In this document: piece after piece, positions 17,276-25,432 of the stretch
Layout of the letters: every line of letters starts with the position of its first letter
How positions within the stretch are numbered: position 1 is the first letter of the stretch
Source: Halobacillus halophilus
Lineage (GTDB): Bacteria > Bacillota > Bacilli > Bacillales > Halobacillaceae
Assembly: GCF_020171985.1 (NCBI RefSeq)
Contig: NZ_JAIVAL010000011.1
Location: 1 to 64,000, forward strand
Length of the DNA: 64,000 nucleotides
Reading direction: 5' to 3'
Translations under genes and position numbers: made by a program
The notes under the pieces: model-generated
What the model saw: only the letters and a program-made list of their open reading frames with translations
Database searches by the model: none
Told to the model about the DNA's origin: nothing

Positions 17276-17698
17276 CTACTCCTGAAAAAGGTATTTTTTC
17301 ATTAACACACATTCATTTCCCTTTTCATTATACCGTAATTTATCCATAACTCTAAGCATTAATGTAATTCCGCGCCCATTTTCATCCAAATCTTCAACTT
17401 CCGGAAACCAGTGCTTAACATCACTCGAAACCTGGTAAGGTCTCCAATCAAAACCATCCCCGAGATCCTGGACTCTGACAAGCATCGTCCTATTCAAAAA
17501 TAATATCTTAAGTTTGATAGGTTTTTCACTACTCTCCTTGTGCCCATGCTTCCAGGCATTTGTGACAGCTTCTGAAATCGAAGCGTCCACTAATAGTTGA
17601 TCCTTGCCAAAGACAGACGTTAAGTGTGGGTAAACTTCGTTCCTTATTTCACACAACTCTTTGGGGTGGTTGATGTTGACTTCATAAGATGTTTTCAT
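17276..17698 (-). CDS. RsbW/SpoIIAB-type ATP-binding regulatory protein
   Basis: 140-residue GHKL-fold ATPase of the anti-sigma-factor serine kinase superfamily. The N box SISEAVTNAWKHGH, the G1 box DLGDGFD and the G2 box ENGRGITLM are intact, so ATP binding is expected. It is somewhat short and lacks a neighbouring sigma factor or STAS-domain antagonist, which RsbW and SpoIIAB have. The ATG at 17698 (MKTSYEVNINHP) is chosen because AGAGGAGAGG precedes it; the frame extends seven codons upstream without support. It is cotranscribed with the zinc-finger membrane protein. Its target could be an unlinked sigma or PP2C-type partner. Confidence 0.8.
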   Translation of the reverse strand: MKTSYEVNINHPKELCEIRNEVYPHLTSVFGKDQLLVDASISEAVTNAWKHGHKESSEKPIKLKILFLNRTMLVRVQDLGDGFDWRPYQVSSDVKHWFPEVEDLDENGRGITLMLRVMDKLRYNEKGNECVLMKKYLFQE

Positions 17699-17866
17699 CT
17701 TCCAACCTCTCCTCTGCAAAGTTGATCCCCGCTTAGCTTTTTCATAAACCCTGCTTTCTCTTTATAACGGATATGCGCCATGCTGAATGGAAAAAACTTA
17801 GTGTCTTATGAACCGTATTCCCCAAAAACAAGAAGTTGAAAAGGTCTTTAGCCTATAAAATAAAAT

Positions 17867-17906
17867 AAAAATGACAAGGCAGCCTGATTACTGCCTTGTC
17901 ATTTTT
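17867..17906. terminator. Terminator of murG
   Basis: AAAATGACAAGGCAG pairs with CTGCCTTGTCATTTT, with A/T runs on both sides. It overlaps the murG stop codon. Confidence 0.9.
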
Positions 17907-18978
17907 ATTTATTTTCAAAATTTTGGATGATTTCAATAACTTTTTCTTTAGTCTGGCCACTTTGATAATGCTCCATTTTATCGATTAACGTCTGCTTGTT
18001 GTCCATTAAACGATGGATTTCTTCTAATAACCGATCATCAGTCAGTTCCTCTTCCTCTAGTTTGTGTGCAAAACCCTGTTTCACAAATGAGTCAGCATTT
18101 AGAATCTGATCGCCTCGGCTCACTTTTCTCGATAAAGGAATTAAAAGCATCGGTTTATGAAGTGCCAGGAATTCGAATATAGCATTTGAGCCCGCTCTAG
18201 AGACGATGTAATCAGAAGCCGCAAACAGGTCCTTCAGTTCTTCGTTTACATACTCGAACTGAGCATAACCGGCACGATTAATTGAAGCATCCTTGTGATC
18301 TTTCCCGCAAATATGAATGATCTGCACATTTTTTAATAAAGCATCCAAATTATTGCGAATTGCCTCGTTCAACCGTTTCGACCCTGTACTTCCTCCCATA
18401 ACCATAACTACGGGTTTCTGTTTATGGAAATTACAGTAGGACAACCCTTTAGAGCGCCTGCCTTGAAACAATTCTTCCCTTACGACTGCACCAATAAATT
18501 CCGCTTTTTCTTTTGGAAGATAGTCCATGGTTTCTGGAAAAGTGGCGAGCACCTTTTTAGCAAAAGGAAAAGACAATTTATTCGCAAGTCCCGGTGTATA
18601 ATCTGATTCATGAATAATGGTAGGAACCCTCTTCAGTTTTGCAGCAGCAACGACTGGTACGGACACAAAACCACCTTTAGAAAAGATCACTCCAGGCTTC
18701 CGCTTGCCGATAATTGAAAAAGCCTGGAGCAGCCCTTTCATTACTTTAAACGGATCTTTAATATTTTCTTTAGATACATAACGTCTAAGTTTCCCGGTGG
18801 AAATGCCGTGATACGTGACCCCATCAATTACTTCGATAAGCTGTCGTTCAATTCCTTCATAAGAGCCAATATAATCGACAGTGTATCCTCGCTTCTGAAA
18901 CTCAGGAATCAATGCCAGGTTTACGATGACGTGCCCGGCGGTGCCTCCACCTGTAAATAAAATTCGTTTTTCACTCAT
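17905..18978 (-). CDS. murG: MurG: lipid II-forming N-acetylglucosaminyltransferase (Staphylococcus-type)
   Basis: 357-residue peripheral membrane glycosyltransferase that adds GlcNAc from UDP-GlcNAc to lipid I, making lipid II on the inner face of the membrane. The GT-B fold motifs are GGGTAGHV near the N-terminus, IFSKGGFVSVPVV, the VMGGSTGSKRLNEAI donor-domain loop and ISRAGSNAIFEFL-type SRAGSNA. The sequence is closest in memory to the S. aureus enzyme (SGKLRRY, HESDYTPGLANK, FPETMDYLPKEKAEFIGA), which is also encoded outside the dcw cluster. No other wall-synthesis gene is adjacent, so it is either the sole murG or a second copy. ATG follows AGGAGT. Monocistronic with its own terminator. 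Confidence 0.88.
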   Translation of the reverse strand: MSEKRILFTGGGTAGHVIVNLALIPEFQKRGYTVDYIGSYEGIERQLIEVIDGVTYHGISTGKLRRYVSKENIKDPFKVMKGLLQAFSIIGKRKPGVIFSKGGFVSVPVVAAAKLKRVPTIIHESDYTPGLANKLSFPFAKKVLATFPETMDYLPKEKAEFIGAVVREELFQGRRSKGLSYCNFHKQKPVVMVMGGSTGSKRLNEAIRNNLDALLKNVQIIHICGKDHKDASINRAGYAQFEYVNEELKDLFAASDYIVSRAGSNAIFEFLALHKPMLLIPLSRKVSRGDQILNADSFVKQGFAHKLEEEELTDDRLLEEIHRLMDNKQTLIDKMEHYQSGQTKEKVIEIIQNFENK

Positions 18979-19032
18979 ACTCCTTCAACGCCCTTTCTAT
19001 TCTGTTCATGCTAGGTATGCCTTCCTTATCTA

Positions 19033-19041
19033 TGCTATAAT
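19033..19041 (+). promoter_or_regulatory. Extended -10 promoter for the MATE transporter gene
   Basis: TGCTATAAT provides a TGn-extended perfect -10 element. No good -35 is seen. Transcription from about 19048 would produce a leader of about 150 nt. Confidence 0.6.
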
Positions 19042-19047
19042 CCTCGT

Positions 19048-19200
19048 ATTCCTTTTAGCCGTATCACCTCTGGTCACGCCCTTTTCTCAGGGGCTTTTAC
19101 GATGCAGAGGAGGGAAATGTACTGCCTGCGCAGTATAAAAAGCTTCATTACTTACTCTGCCATTCCTCTAAAGGAATTGTAACAGAAAAGGACGGTCACG
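19048..19200 (+). promoter_or_regulatory. Structured 5' leader of the MATE gene
   Basis: Three successive helices can be drawn. CCTCTG..CAGAGG encloses GCCC..GGGGC, then TACTGC-CTGC-GCAGTA, then ATTCCT-CTAA-AGGAAT shortly before the AAAAGGA ribosome binding site. GGTCACG occurs both in the first helix and right before the ATG. It fits no riboswitch class I can name. Confidence 0.45.
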
Positions 19201-20562
19201 ATGTATCAAACCTATACCCTTAAAGAAAAAATAAAATTATTCTCCACCATACTGCTCCCTATTCTCATCACCCAGATTGGCATGTATGCGATGAACTTCT
19301 TTGATACCGTCATGGCCGGTCAGGCAGGCCCGGACGAATTGGCCGGTGTAGCAATTGGATCGAGCATATGGATGCCTGTCTTTACAGGACTAAACGGCAT
19401 ACTCATGGCTATTTCCCCAATCGTAGCTCAATTAAAAGGAGCACGTAGAGAAAAGGAAATCCCTTTTTCCGTTAAACAAGGTATTTATCTCGCAGTACTC
19501 TTAGCTGTGTTCATTGGTTCCATTGGATTCTTTCTATTGGATCCCATCCTATCACTCATGAATATTGAACCTTCTGTCCGATATGTAGCCAAATATTACT
19601 TAATCACTTTAGGAGTCGGAATCATTCCTTTATTCATTTTCAATCTTCTGCGTTCTTTTGTAGATGCACTTGGGCTGACCCGGATTTCAATGGGCATCAT
19701 CCTGCTTACACTTCCAACGAATATTTTATTCAATTACGTATTTATTTTTGGTAAGTGGGGGGCGCCTGAGCTTGGAGGGGTTGGGGCAGGAGTTGCCTCT
19801 GCTCTTACCTATCTTGTATCTTTTATTTTAATTGTCCTTACCATACACAAACTCTATCCATTAAGAAATTATCGTATCTTCAGAGATTGGATGGTTCCTT
19901 CACTGAGAGAATGGTGGGCTCAGCTGAAGATTGGTGTTCCAATTGGGTTTGCCATCTTTTTTGAAACCAGTATATTTGCGGCTGTTACTTTTTTCATGAC
20001 CGCGTACGATACCAATACCATCGCCGCTCACCAGGCCGCGATTAATTTCGCTTCCTTTCTGTACATGATGCCATTAAGTATTGCGTTTACCCTTACCATT
20101 GCAGTCGGATTTGAAGCAGGAGCCGGGCGATTTACAGATGCAAGAACCTATTCTTATCTAGGAATTAGTACTGCTGTCGCCATGTCAGTACTGGCCGGAC
20201 TTGTCCTCTACCTCATGGATGATTCAGTAGCCAGGCTTTACAGCTCAAATGAAACAGTGATCGAATTAACGAAAAACTTCATTTTCTTTGCGATCTTCTT
20301 TCAACTTTCTGATGCTTTTGGAGCCCCGATTCAGGGAGTTCTCCGCGGATATAAAGATGTAAACATTACCCTTGTCATGGCCTTTATATCATACTGGGTG
20401 ATCGGGCTGCCAAGCGGGTATCTGTTAGCGAATTATACCAGCCTTGGTCCGTACGGATATTGGATGAGCTTAATTATAGGCCTGACGGTCGGAGCCCTTG
20501 CTCTCTTGTTTCGCATGCTCTCCCTGCAACGTAAGAACATCGCCAAAAAACAGCCAGCATAA
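19201..20562 (+). CDS. MATE family multidrug/cation antiporter (NorM type)
   Basis: 453-residue membrane protein with twelve hydrophobic segments in two six-helix bundles. It has the MATE features of TILLPILITQIGMYAMNFFDTVMAGQ at the start of the first bundle and GVPIGFAIFFETSIFAAVTF at the start of the second. QGVLRGYKDV is the conserved cytoplasmic loop. NorM-type proteins expel cationic drugs in exchange for Na+ or H+. ATG follows GAAAAGGACGGTCACG. It is divergent from murG, with a structured leader between. Terminator directly after the stop. The substrate is not predictable. Confidence 0.92.
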   Translation: MYQTYTLKEKIKLFSTILLPILITQIGMYAMNFFDTVMAGQAGPDELAGVAIGSSIWMPVFTGLNGILMAISPIVAQLKGARREKEIPFSVKQGIYLAVLLAVFIGSIGFFLLDPILSLMNIEPSVRYVAKYYLITLGVGIIPLFIFNLLRSFVDALGLTRISMGIILLTLPTNILFNYVFIFGKWGAPELGGVGAGVASALTYLVSFILIVLTIHKLYPLRNYRIFRDWMVPSLREWWAQLKIGVPIGFAIFFETSIFAAVTFFMTAYDTNTIAAHQAAINFASFLYMMPLSIAFTLTIAVGFEAGAGRFTDARTYSYLGISTAVAMSVLAGLVLYLMDDSVARLYSSNETVIELTKNFIFFAIFFQLSDAFGAPIQGVLRGYKDVNITLVMAFISYWVIGLPSGYLLANYTSLGPYGYWMSLIIGLTVGALALLFRMLSLQRKNIAKKQPA

Positions 20563-20597
20563 AAAGAGTCCCTCCACTATTTGGAAGGACTCTTTTC
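20562..20597 (+). terminator. Terminator of the MATE gene
   Basis: AAAGAGTCC pairs with GGACTCTTT around a loop of about 15 nt and is followed by TT-rich sequence. Confidence 0.85.
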
Positions 20598-20717
20598 CTT
20601 TTAACTTGGCTTTGACAAAATTTCATATTCAATTAAAGTAAAACTCCCGATACTTGAAAACTCAGTTTCGAGATATTTGTTGAGCAGAAGGTCCGGTGGG
20701 GGACGATTTCGCTTTCC

Positions 20718-20788
20718 GGCCCTGCACGACGCAGGGTCGTTCGACGTTGCCACAGGACGTGGCGGTCTTAGTCGAACTTCTTATATGT
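20718..20788 (+). repeat. 71-bp structured insertion in half A (copy 2)
   Basis: It contains CCCTGC-acgac-GCAGGG and GTTCGAC..GTCGAAC enclosing CCAC..GTGG. It is nearly identical to 29368-29438 and replaces about 12 bp of the uninterrupted half A. Confidence 0.75.
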
Positions 20789-20904
20789 GCTGAGCCTCCT
20801 CAAGCTAAAGCTTTCCGGGGTCTCACCGATCATGTTTATCCCCTGCTTACCCTTTAGGACGTTGCAAATGTCAATCATGCCCTAAACGACATGTAGTGCT
20901 ATCC

Positions 20905-21046
20905 AGCTCCAGCACCTAGCGGCTAGTGAGACTTCCCTCACTTCTGTACGATAAGGCAACATCGAATCGCTACGCTCTTCGTGTTTTCTTTATCTCCGCC
21001 AGCTCAGTCCAGTCCATACGCCGCTGACCAAGGTGCTTCCGCTTTT
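20905..21046. repeat. Third palindromic repeat nested in composite copy 2
   Basis: AGCACCTAGCGGC (20911-20923) is inverted relative to GCCGCTGACCAAGGTGCT (21020-21037). It resembles another GC-rich interspersed repeat type of Bacillaceae, but only one copy is present in this window. Confidence 0.5.
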
Positions 21047-21501
21047 AACCTAGGAGTCTACATCGTCCCCCTCCGGACCTGGCCGAATCATAAACTCGAA
21101 ACCACTTATTAATCCACTATTTGCTTGGTGAAAATAAGCATGGGATAAGGAGAGTATTTTTCATGCTAGAACGATGTAAAAAAGCTTGTCATAGAAGCAA
21201 ATAGGTCCTGTTTAGATGGATAGCATTCATTTTTCTGGAAGGGTCCGTTTCTCTCACTCAGCTGGGTTGGGGGGGAAATGGCGAGACTCCCATGGGAGGA
21301 GGAATCAGGTGAGATCCCGCAGGGAGTGAAACGAGCGAGGAAGCTCAACGTTCCCCCATAGGAAAGCGAGTCATTTCCCCACCAATCCTATACCTTTTAA
21401 GTAACGGACCCCCATTTATCTCGAAATCGAGTCTTCCACTGACCGGACCTATTGTTTAATAATGGGCTTATGAAAATCACTGACTCGGTTTTACAGAGCC
21501 C

Positions 21502-22932
21502 TTACTTTTGAGCTAGGTTCATGACGACTAATCGTTCTTCTGTCATTTCATCGATGCTGTACTTCGGACCTTCTTTGCCCCATCCGCTTGATTTCACACC
21601 GCCATAAGGCATGAGGTCAACACGGTATTGCGAAGAATCATTAATCATAAGTCCGCCTACTTCCACATTCTTAGCAGCATAGAAAGCTGTATCAAGGTTT
21701 TGAGTGAATATACCGCCCTGCAGTCCATACTGAGACTGATTCACTTCGTTAATGCACTCTTCCATATTGGAAAAAGGAATCATGGATACGACCGGTGCAA
21801 ATATCTCCTCACACACAACCTTCATATCATTCTTCACGTTGGTCATTACCGTTGGTTTTAGTAAGGCGCCTTCTCGTTCACCGCCATAGAAGACTTCAGC
21901 GCCAGCATCTTTTGCTTCTTCGATCCAGCTTTCTGCCCTTTTGGCTTCTTCCTCACTAATCATTGGTCCAACGTCTGTGTCCGGATCGTTTGGATCTCCC
22001 ACATTAAGATCTTTAATCGCATCTACTAATTTATTTTGGAACTCTTCTTTGACTTCTTCATGGACGTAGATACGCTGTACAGAAATACAAACCTGTCCAG
22101 CAAAAGCAAAGCTCTTAGCAGCAATATTAGCAGCTGCTGCATCTACATCCGCTTCTTTATCCACGATCACAGGTGAGTTGTTTCCAAGTTCTAAAATCAA
22201 TTTATTCAAACCAGTATTCTGCTTCAGCTTCAGTCCAACTTTGGCGCTTCCGGTAAAAGTGTACATATTGATTCGTGAGTCTTCCATCATTTGATTTCCT
22301 ACAGTAGAGCCGGAACCGACCACTACATTCAAGAAACCTTTTGGAAGTCCTGCTTCTTCAAATAACTCCGCCAATTTCAGAGCGGAAATTGGTGTCTTAC
22401 TCGTTGGTTTTAAGACGACCGCATTTCCGGCGGCAATAGCTGGTGCTATTTTATGAGCAACCAGATTAATCGGAAAGTTGAACGGGCTAATTGCTCCAAC
22501 TACACCGACAGGCACTTTAATGGTAAACGCCATTCGATTTTCTGAACCCGGCGCTGCTTCCACGGGAACACCTTCACCATGAACCCGTTTAGCTTCTTCC
22601 GCCGATAACTCGACCGTTTGAGAAGCACGGTCAATTTCGGTGCGGGTCTGTTTCAAGGGCTTCCCGGCTTCCATCGTCATATTCTGAGCTAGTTCTTCTT
22701 TATTTTCGAGAAGCAGTTCACTAACCCGCTTTAAGATTTCGTAACGTTTATAAGGGCTCATCTGATTGTTTTTAAATGCCTTCTGAGCTGCTTCAATTGC
22801 CTGGTTCACTTCTTTTTCAGAAGCTTTGGCCACTTCAGCATACGTTTCCTGAGTATATTTATTAATTACTTTTAACTTATCTTCCGTATCGATCCATTCT
22901 CCATTAATATAAAGTTTATAGCTTTTAACCAT
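21502..22932 (-). CDS. NAD(P)-dependent aldehyde dehydrogenase
   Basis: 476-residue aldehyde dehydrogenase of the ALDH superfamily, soluble and oxidising an aldehyde to its acid. Family landmarks: GAISPFNFPINL (cofactor loop), LKPTSKTP, FTGSAKVG, LELGNNSPV with the general-base Glu, FAGQVCISVQR with the nucleophilic Cys, EEIFAPVVS and the C-terminal PYGGVKSSGWGKEG. Cys in the CISVQR context with Arg/Gln nearby is typical of the glyceraldehyde-/lactaldehyde-like subgroup, but the substrate is unknown. The start is at the ATG at 22932 (MVKSYKLYINGEW) after GAAGGAGAG. Its 3' side runs into composite repeat copy 2. No operon partner. Confidence 0.9.
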   Translation of the reverse strand: MVKSYKLYINGEWIDTEDKLKVINKYTQETYAEVAKASEKEVNQAIEAAQKAFKNNQMSPYKRYEILKRVSELLLENKEELAQNMTMEAGKPLKQTRTEIDRASQTVELSAEEAKRVHGEGVPVEAAPGSENRMAFTIKVPVGVVGAISPFNFPINLVAHKIAPAIAAGNAVVLKPTSKTPISALKLAELFEEAGLPKGFLNVVVGSGSTVGNQMMEDSRINMYTFTGSAKVGLKLKQNTGLNKLILELGNNSPVIVDKEADVDAAAANIAAKSFAFAGQVCISVQRIYVHEEVKEEFQNKLVDAIKDLNVGDPNDPDTDVGPMISEEEAKRAESWIEEAKDAGAEVFYGGEREGALLKPTVMTNVKNDMKVVCEEIFAPVVSMIPFSNMEECINEVNQSQYGLQGGIFTQNLDTAFYAAKNVEVGGLMINDSSQYRVDLMPYGGVKSSGWGKEGPKYSIDEMTEERLVVMNLAQK

Positions 22933-23133
22933 TAATGATCTCTCCTTCATATGGAATCTATTACTATATTTCCTTTATATGTGAACGATAAACGTCTCCC
23001 CGCACGTCGCATGGTCATCGAGAATCCTGAAAAGCGGGCCCTATCCAATCCCCACAATCTTTCTGCAATTAACAAAACCATGTCTCCGCAATCCAGGATT
23101 GATAAGAGTGAGTTGCAAGCTTATTCCAAACAT

Positions 23134-23168
23134 AAAAAAGCCTGTGCGGTGAAACCGCACAGGCTTTT
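23134..23168 (-). terminator. Terminator of the nucleoside transporter gene
   Basis: GAAAAGCCTGTGCGG on the minus strand pairs with CCGCACAGGCTTTTTT. Perfect 11-bp core with T-run. Confidence 0.92.
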
Positions 23169-23172
23169 CAAC

Positions 23173-24372
23173 TTATAAGAAGATACCGGCAATTGTTGCA
23201 GAAAGCATAGAACCAAGGGTAGCACCGATTAGGAGCTTCAGACCGAAACCGGATACTCGGCCACCTTTTTCAGCGTCAATTCCCTGAACAGTACCTGCGA
23301 TAATTCCAATACTTGAGAAGTTCGCGAAACTGGTTAGGAATACAGTTACGATTCCGACTGTTTTTTCAGATACATTTTCAAGCATTCCCTGGAATTCAAG
23401 CATCGCTACAAATTCATTCGTTACAATCTTCGTACCCATAATGGCACCCGCATCGACAACTTCTGCGGCTGGAATACCCATAAGCAGGCCGATTGGCGCA
23501 ATAATATAACCAAGCAGCTGCTGAAGCGTAAAGCCACCAAAGACGGCCCCGAAGATAGCATTAGCTAGTTCAAGAGAAGCAATGAACGCAATAAGCATGG
23601 AAGCAACAATTAGAGCAATTTTTCCGCCATCAAGCGCTCCATTCCCCATCGCTTCAAAGAAGCTTTTCGCATTGGAAACGTCCTGGATATCTACTTCATC
23701 TTCTTCTTTAGGAACATTAACTGGAGCAATAATAGAAGCAACAATCAATGCACTAAACATGTTTAACGGAAGAGCAACCAGGATATACTGGTCTGGGAGT
23801 ATTCCCAGATAAGCTCCAACAATCGAAGCAGAAACGGACCCCATGGCTGATGCACTAACAATGTAAAGACGGTTATCATTCAAGTTATGGAACTGTGATT
23901 TAATCGCAATAAGCGCTTCAGACTGACCAAAGAAAATACTGTTTACAGCGTTGAAAGACTCTACTTTTGGAAGTCCTGTAATTTTTGATAAGCCCCAGCC
24001 CAAATATTTAATGATAAAAGGCAGAATCTTCAAGTACGTTAATACGGAAAGAATGGTTGCGAAGAATATAATTAACAATAGTACATTAAAGAAGAAGACC
24101 CCGTTATCTCCTACTTCTACACCACCAAGAACAAAGTTAACTCCTTCTGTTCCATATTCAATTAAACGGTTGAACACCCATGATATTCCTTTAATAATTT
24201 GCTGTCCGACCGTAGTATTAAACATAAATGCTGTAAGAACTAGCTGAACGGCCAGCATGATTCCTACACCTTTATAATTGATGTTCTTACGGTCATTGGA
24301 CATAAGAAACGCAATGCCTAAGATAACGGCAACAGCTGCAATACCTAATAATACCCCTATAACATTATTCAC
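23173..24372 (-). CDS. nupC: Concentrative nucleoside transporter (NupC/CNT family)
   Basis: 399-residue CNT-family symporter that imports nucleosides with H+ or Na+. About ten hydrophobic segments are present. Conserved elements include the FFFNVLLLIIFFATILSVL helix, FGQSEALIAIKS (first substrate loop), IVSASAMGSVSASIVGAYL, GTKIVTNEFVAM and the C-terminal FANFSSIGIIAG motif. Length and sequence agree with B. subtilis NupC (393 residues). The GTG start at 24372 is preferred because GGGGAGG lies 8 nt upstream; the open frame continues 21 codons upstream into the promoter region. Confidence 0.9.
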   Translation of the reverse strand: MNNVIGVLLGIAAVAVILGIAFLMSNDRKNINYKGVGIMLAVQLVLTAFMFNTTVGQQIIKGISWVFNRLIEYGTEGVNFVLGGVEVGDNGVFFFNVLLLIIFFATILSVLTYLKILPFIIKYLGWGLSKITGLPKVESFNAVNSIFFGQSEALIAIKSQFHNLNDNRLYIVSASAMGSVSASIVGAYLGILPDQYILVALPLNMFSALIVASIIAPVNVPKEEDEVDIQDVSNAKSFFEAMGNGALDGGKIALIVASMLIAFIASLELANAIFGAVFGGFTLQQLLGYIIAPIGLLMGIPAAEVVDAGAIMGTKIVTNEFVAMLEFQGMLENVSEKTVGIVTVFLTSFANFSSIGIIAGTVQGIDAEKGGRVSGFGLKLLIGATLGSMLSATIAGIFL

Positions 24373-24447
24373 TGTTGGTTCCTCCCCTAATATAATGAAA
24401 ATAAAAACGAAAAATGAAAATGCTTTCATAAACATATTCTACCTTGG

Positions 24448-24476
24448 ATTTTAACAGGTTGTCAGACGTCATGCAA
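24448..24476 (-). promoter_or_regulatory. SigA promoter for nupC
   Basis: TTGCAT (24476-24471), a 17-nt spacer, TAAAAT (24453-24448). The spacer contains a GACGTC palindrome. Confidence 0.6.
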
Positions 24477-24568
24477 GCTGTCATCCATATACGAAATTTT
24501 CACTTAATTCATCTTTATTTTTCTCACAAACCCTAGTGTACGCGACAGAGTATGCTTGAAAAAGAGAT

Positions 24569-24599
24569 AACCTCCGGTGTTTTTTTCCACCAGAGGTTA
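24569..24599 (-). terminator. Terminator of the LysM-CAP gene
   Basis: AACCTC-t-GGTG pairs with CACC-g-GAGGTT; T-rich sequence follows on the minus strand. Confidence 0.8.
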
Positions 24600-24610
24600 A
24601 AACTGTTCTT

Positions 24611-25234
24611 CTATTTAGTAATAAACATTTGGGTCCAGTAATGGCCATAGCTTCCACCGCTGGCATATCCTACACCGATCTGCTTCAGATTCGGATCGAG
24701 AATATTTTTTCTGTGCCCGGGGCTGTTCATCCAGCCGTTTACTACTTGTTCTGGCGTACTCTGACCGGCAGCAATGTTTTCCGCTGCTCTGCGATACGAT
24801 ACATTGAAGTCTCTCATCATGTTAAAAGGAGAACCATAGGTAGGGGAGTTGTGTGAGAAGTACCCCTTTTGTGCCATATCTCTAGACTTGTAGCGAGCTA
24901 CACGAGAAAGCTGCCAGTTCGCTTTTAATGCGGGCAGTCCTTGTTGAGCGCGCTCCTGATTCGTTAAATCAATAACCTGCTGTTCTGTGGACTTTACTTG
25001 TCTTTTTAATGGAATCGTCACCCGGTCTCCAGGGTAGATTAAATCCGGATTATTAAACTGAGAGTTCGCGTTTATAATCTCTGAGAGGCCAATTTGGTAA
25101 CGCTTTGATATTTTCCATAAGGTATCACCACTCTTAACCACATAAGTGTCTGTAGCAGCCTGAGTAGTCTGAGGGCTTTGCATAAACATGACGGCTGATA
25201 ATATAAGAACACCTATCCATAACCATTTTTTCAC
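24611..25234 (-). CDS. Secreted LysM and CAP (SCP) domain protein
   Basis: 207-residue exported protein. A signal peptide (1-27, KKWLWIGVLILSAVMFM.. cut near TQAA) precedes one LysM domain (about 29-76, TYVVKSGDTLWKISKRYQIG..IPL) that binds peptidoglycan. The C-terminal CAP domain (about 85-205) shows LTNQERAQQGLPALKAN, DMAQKGYFSHNSP, AENIAAGQ and WMNSPGHRKNIL. It is related to B. subtilis YkwD and the SafA-like LysM group. The CAP function in bacteria is unresolved; association with wall or spore envelope is likely. GTG start after AAAGGAGCG. Confidence 0.88.
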   Translation of the reverse strand: MKKWLWIGVLILSAVMFMQSPQTTQAATDTYVVKSGDTLWKISKRYQIGLSEIINANSQFNNPDLIYPGDRVTIPLKRQVKSTEQQVIDLTNQERAQQGLPALKANWQLSRVARYKSRDMAQKGYFSHNSPTYGSPFNMMRDFNVSYRRAAENIAAGQSTPEQVVNGWMNSPGHRKNILDPNLKQIGVGYASGGSYGHYWTQMFITK

Positions 25235-25308
25235 GTATTTTCGCTCCTTTGTATTCTAGTCAGGAGTAGTTTGGCTCAAATCTCTCATAATATGTACTCT
25301 AATGAGAG

Positions 25309-25342
25309 AAACACCTGCTGAAGGCATAGTCAGCAGGTGTTT
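25309..25342. terminator. Hairpin after germination operon 2
   Basis: AACACCTGCTGA pairs with TCAGCAGGTGTTT. The stem is strong but the T-tail is interrupted. A 7-bp dyad CTCTCAT..ATGAGAG lies next to it at 25282-25308. Confidence 0.55.
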
Positions 25343-25432
25343 GTGAGTTACTTTAGTGAACGTAAAATTACATAAATCAAACTTCCAAATAGTTTATCCC
25401 TATAAAATCCAAAGAATCGTTTACAGCTTCAG

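Larger units (their letters stand above)
20641..21455. repeat. Composite intergenic repeat, copy 2 (half A forward, half B reversed, enlarged)
   Basis: The left end CTCCCGATACTTGAAAACTCAG.. leads into half A, with a 71-bp insertion (20718-20788). Half A is recognisable to about 20870 (CTTTCCGGGGTCTCACCGATCATG). After unrelated sequence, half B is read in reverse from 21229 to 21455 and ends in ATCTCGAAATCGAGTCTTCC. It is longer than the other copies because of extra repeat material between the halves. It fills the space between the convergent MATE and aldehyde dehydrogenase genes; no gene is supported here. Confidence 0.75.

Noticed and set aside
19048-19200. Purine, TPP, SAM, ykkC or yybP-type riboswitch before the MATE gene
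   Set aside because: I compared the leader with the conserved cores of these classes from memory and found none; it is left as an unclassified structured leader.
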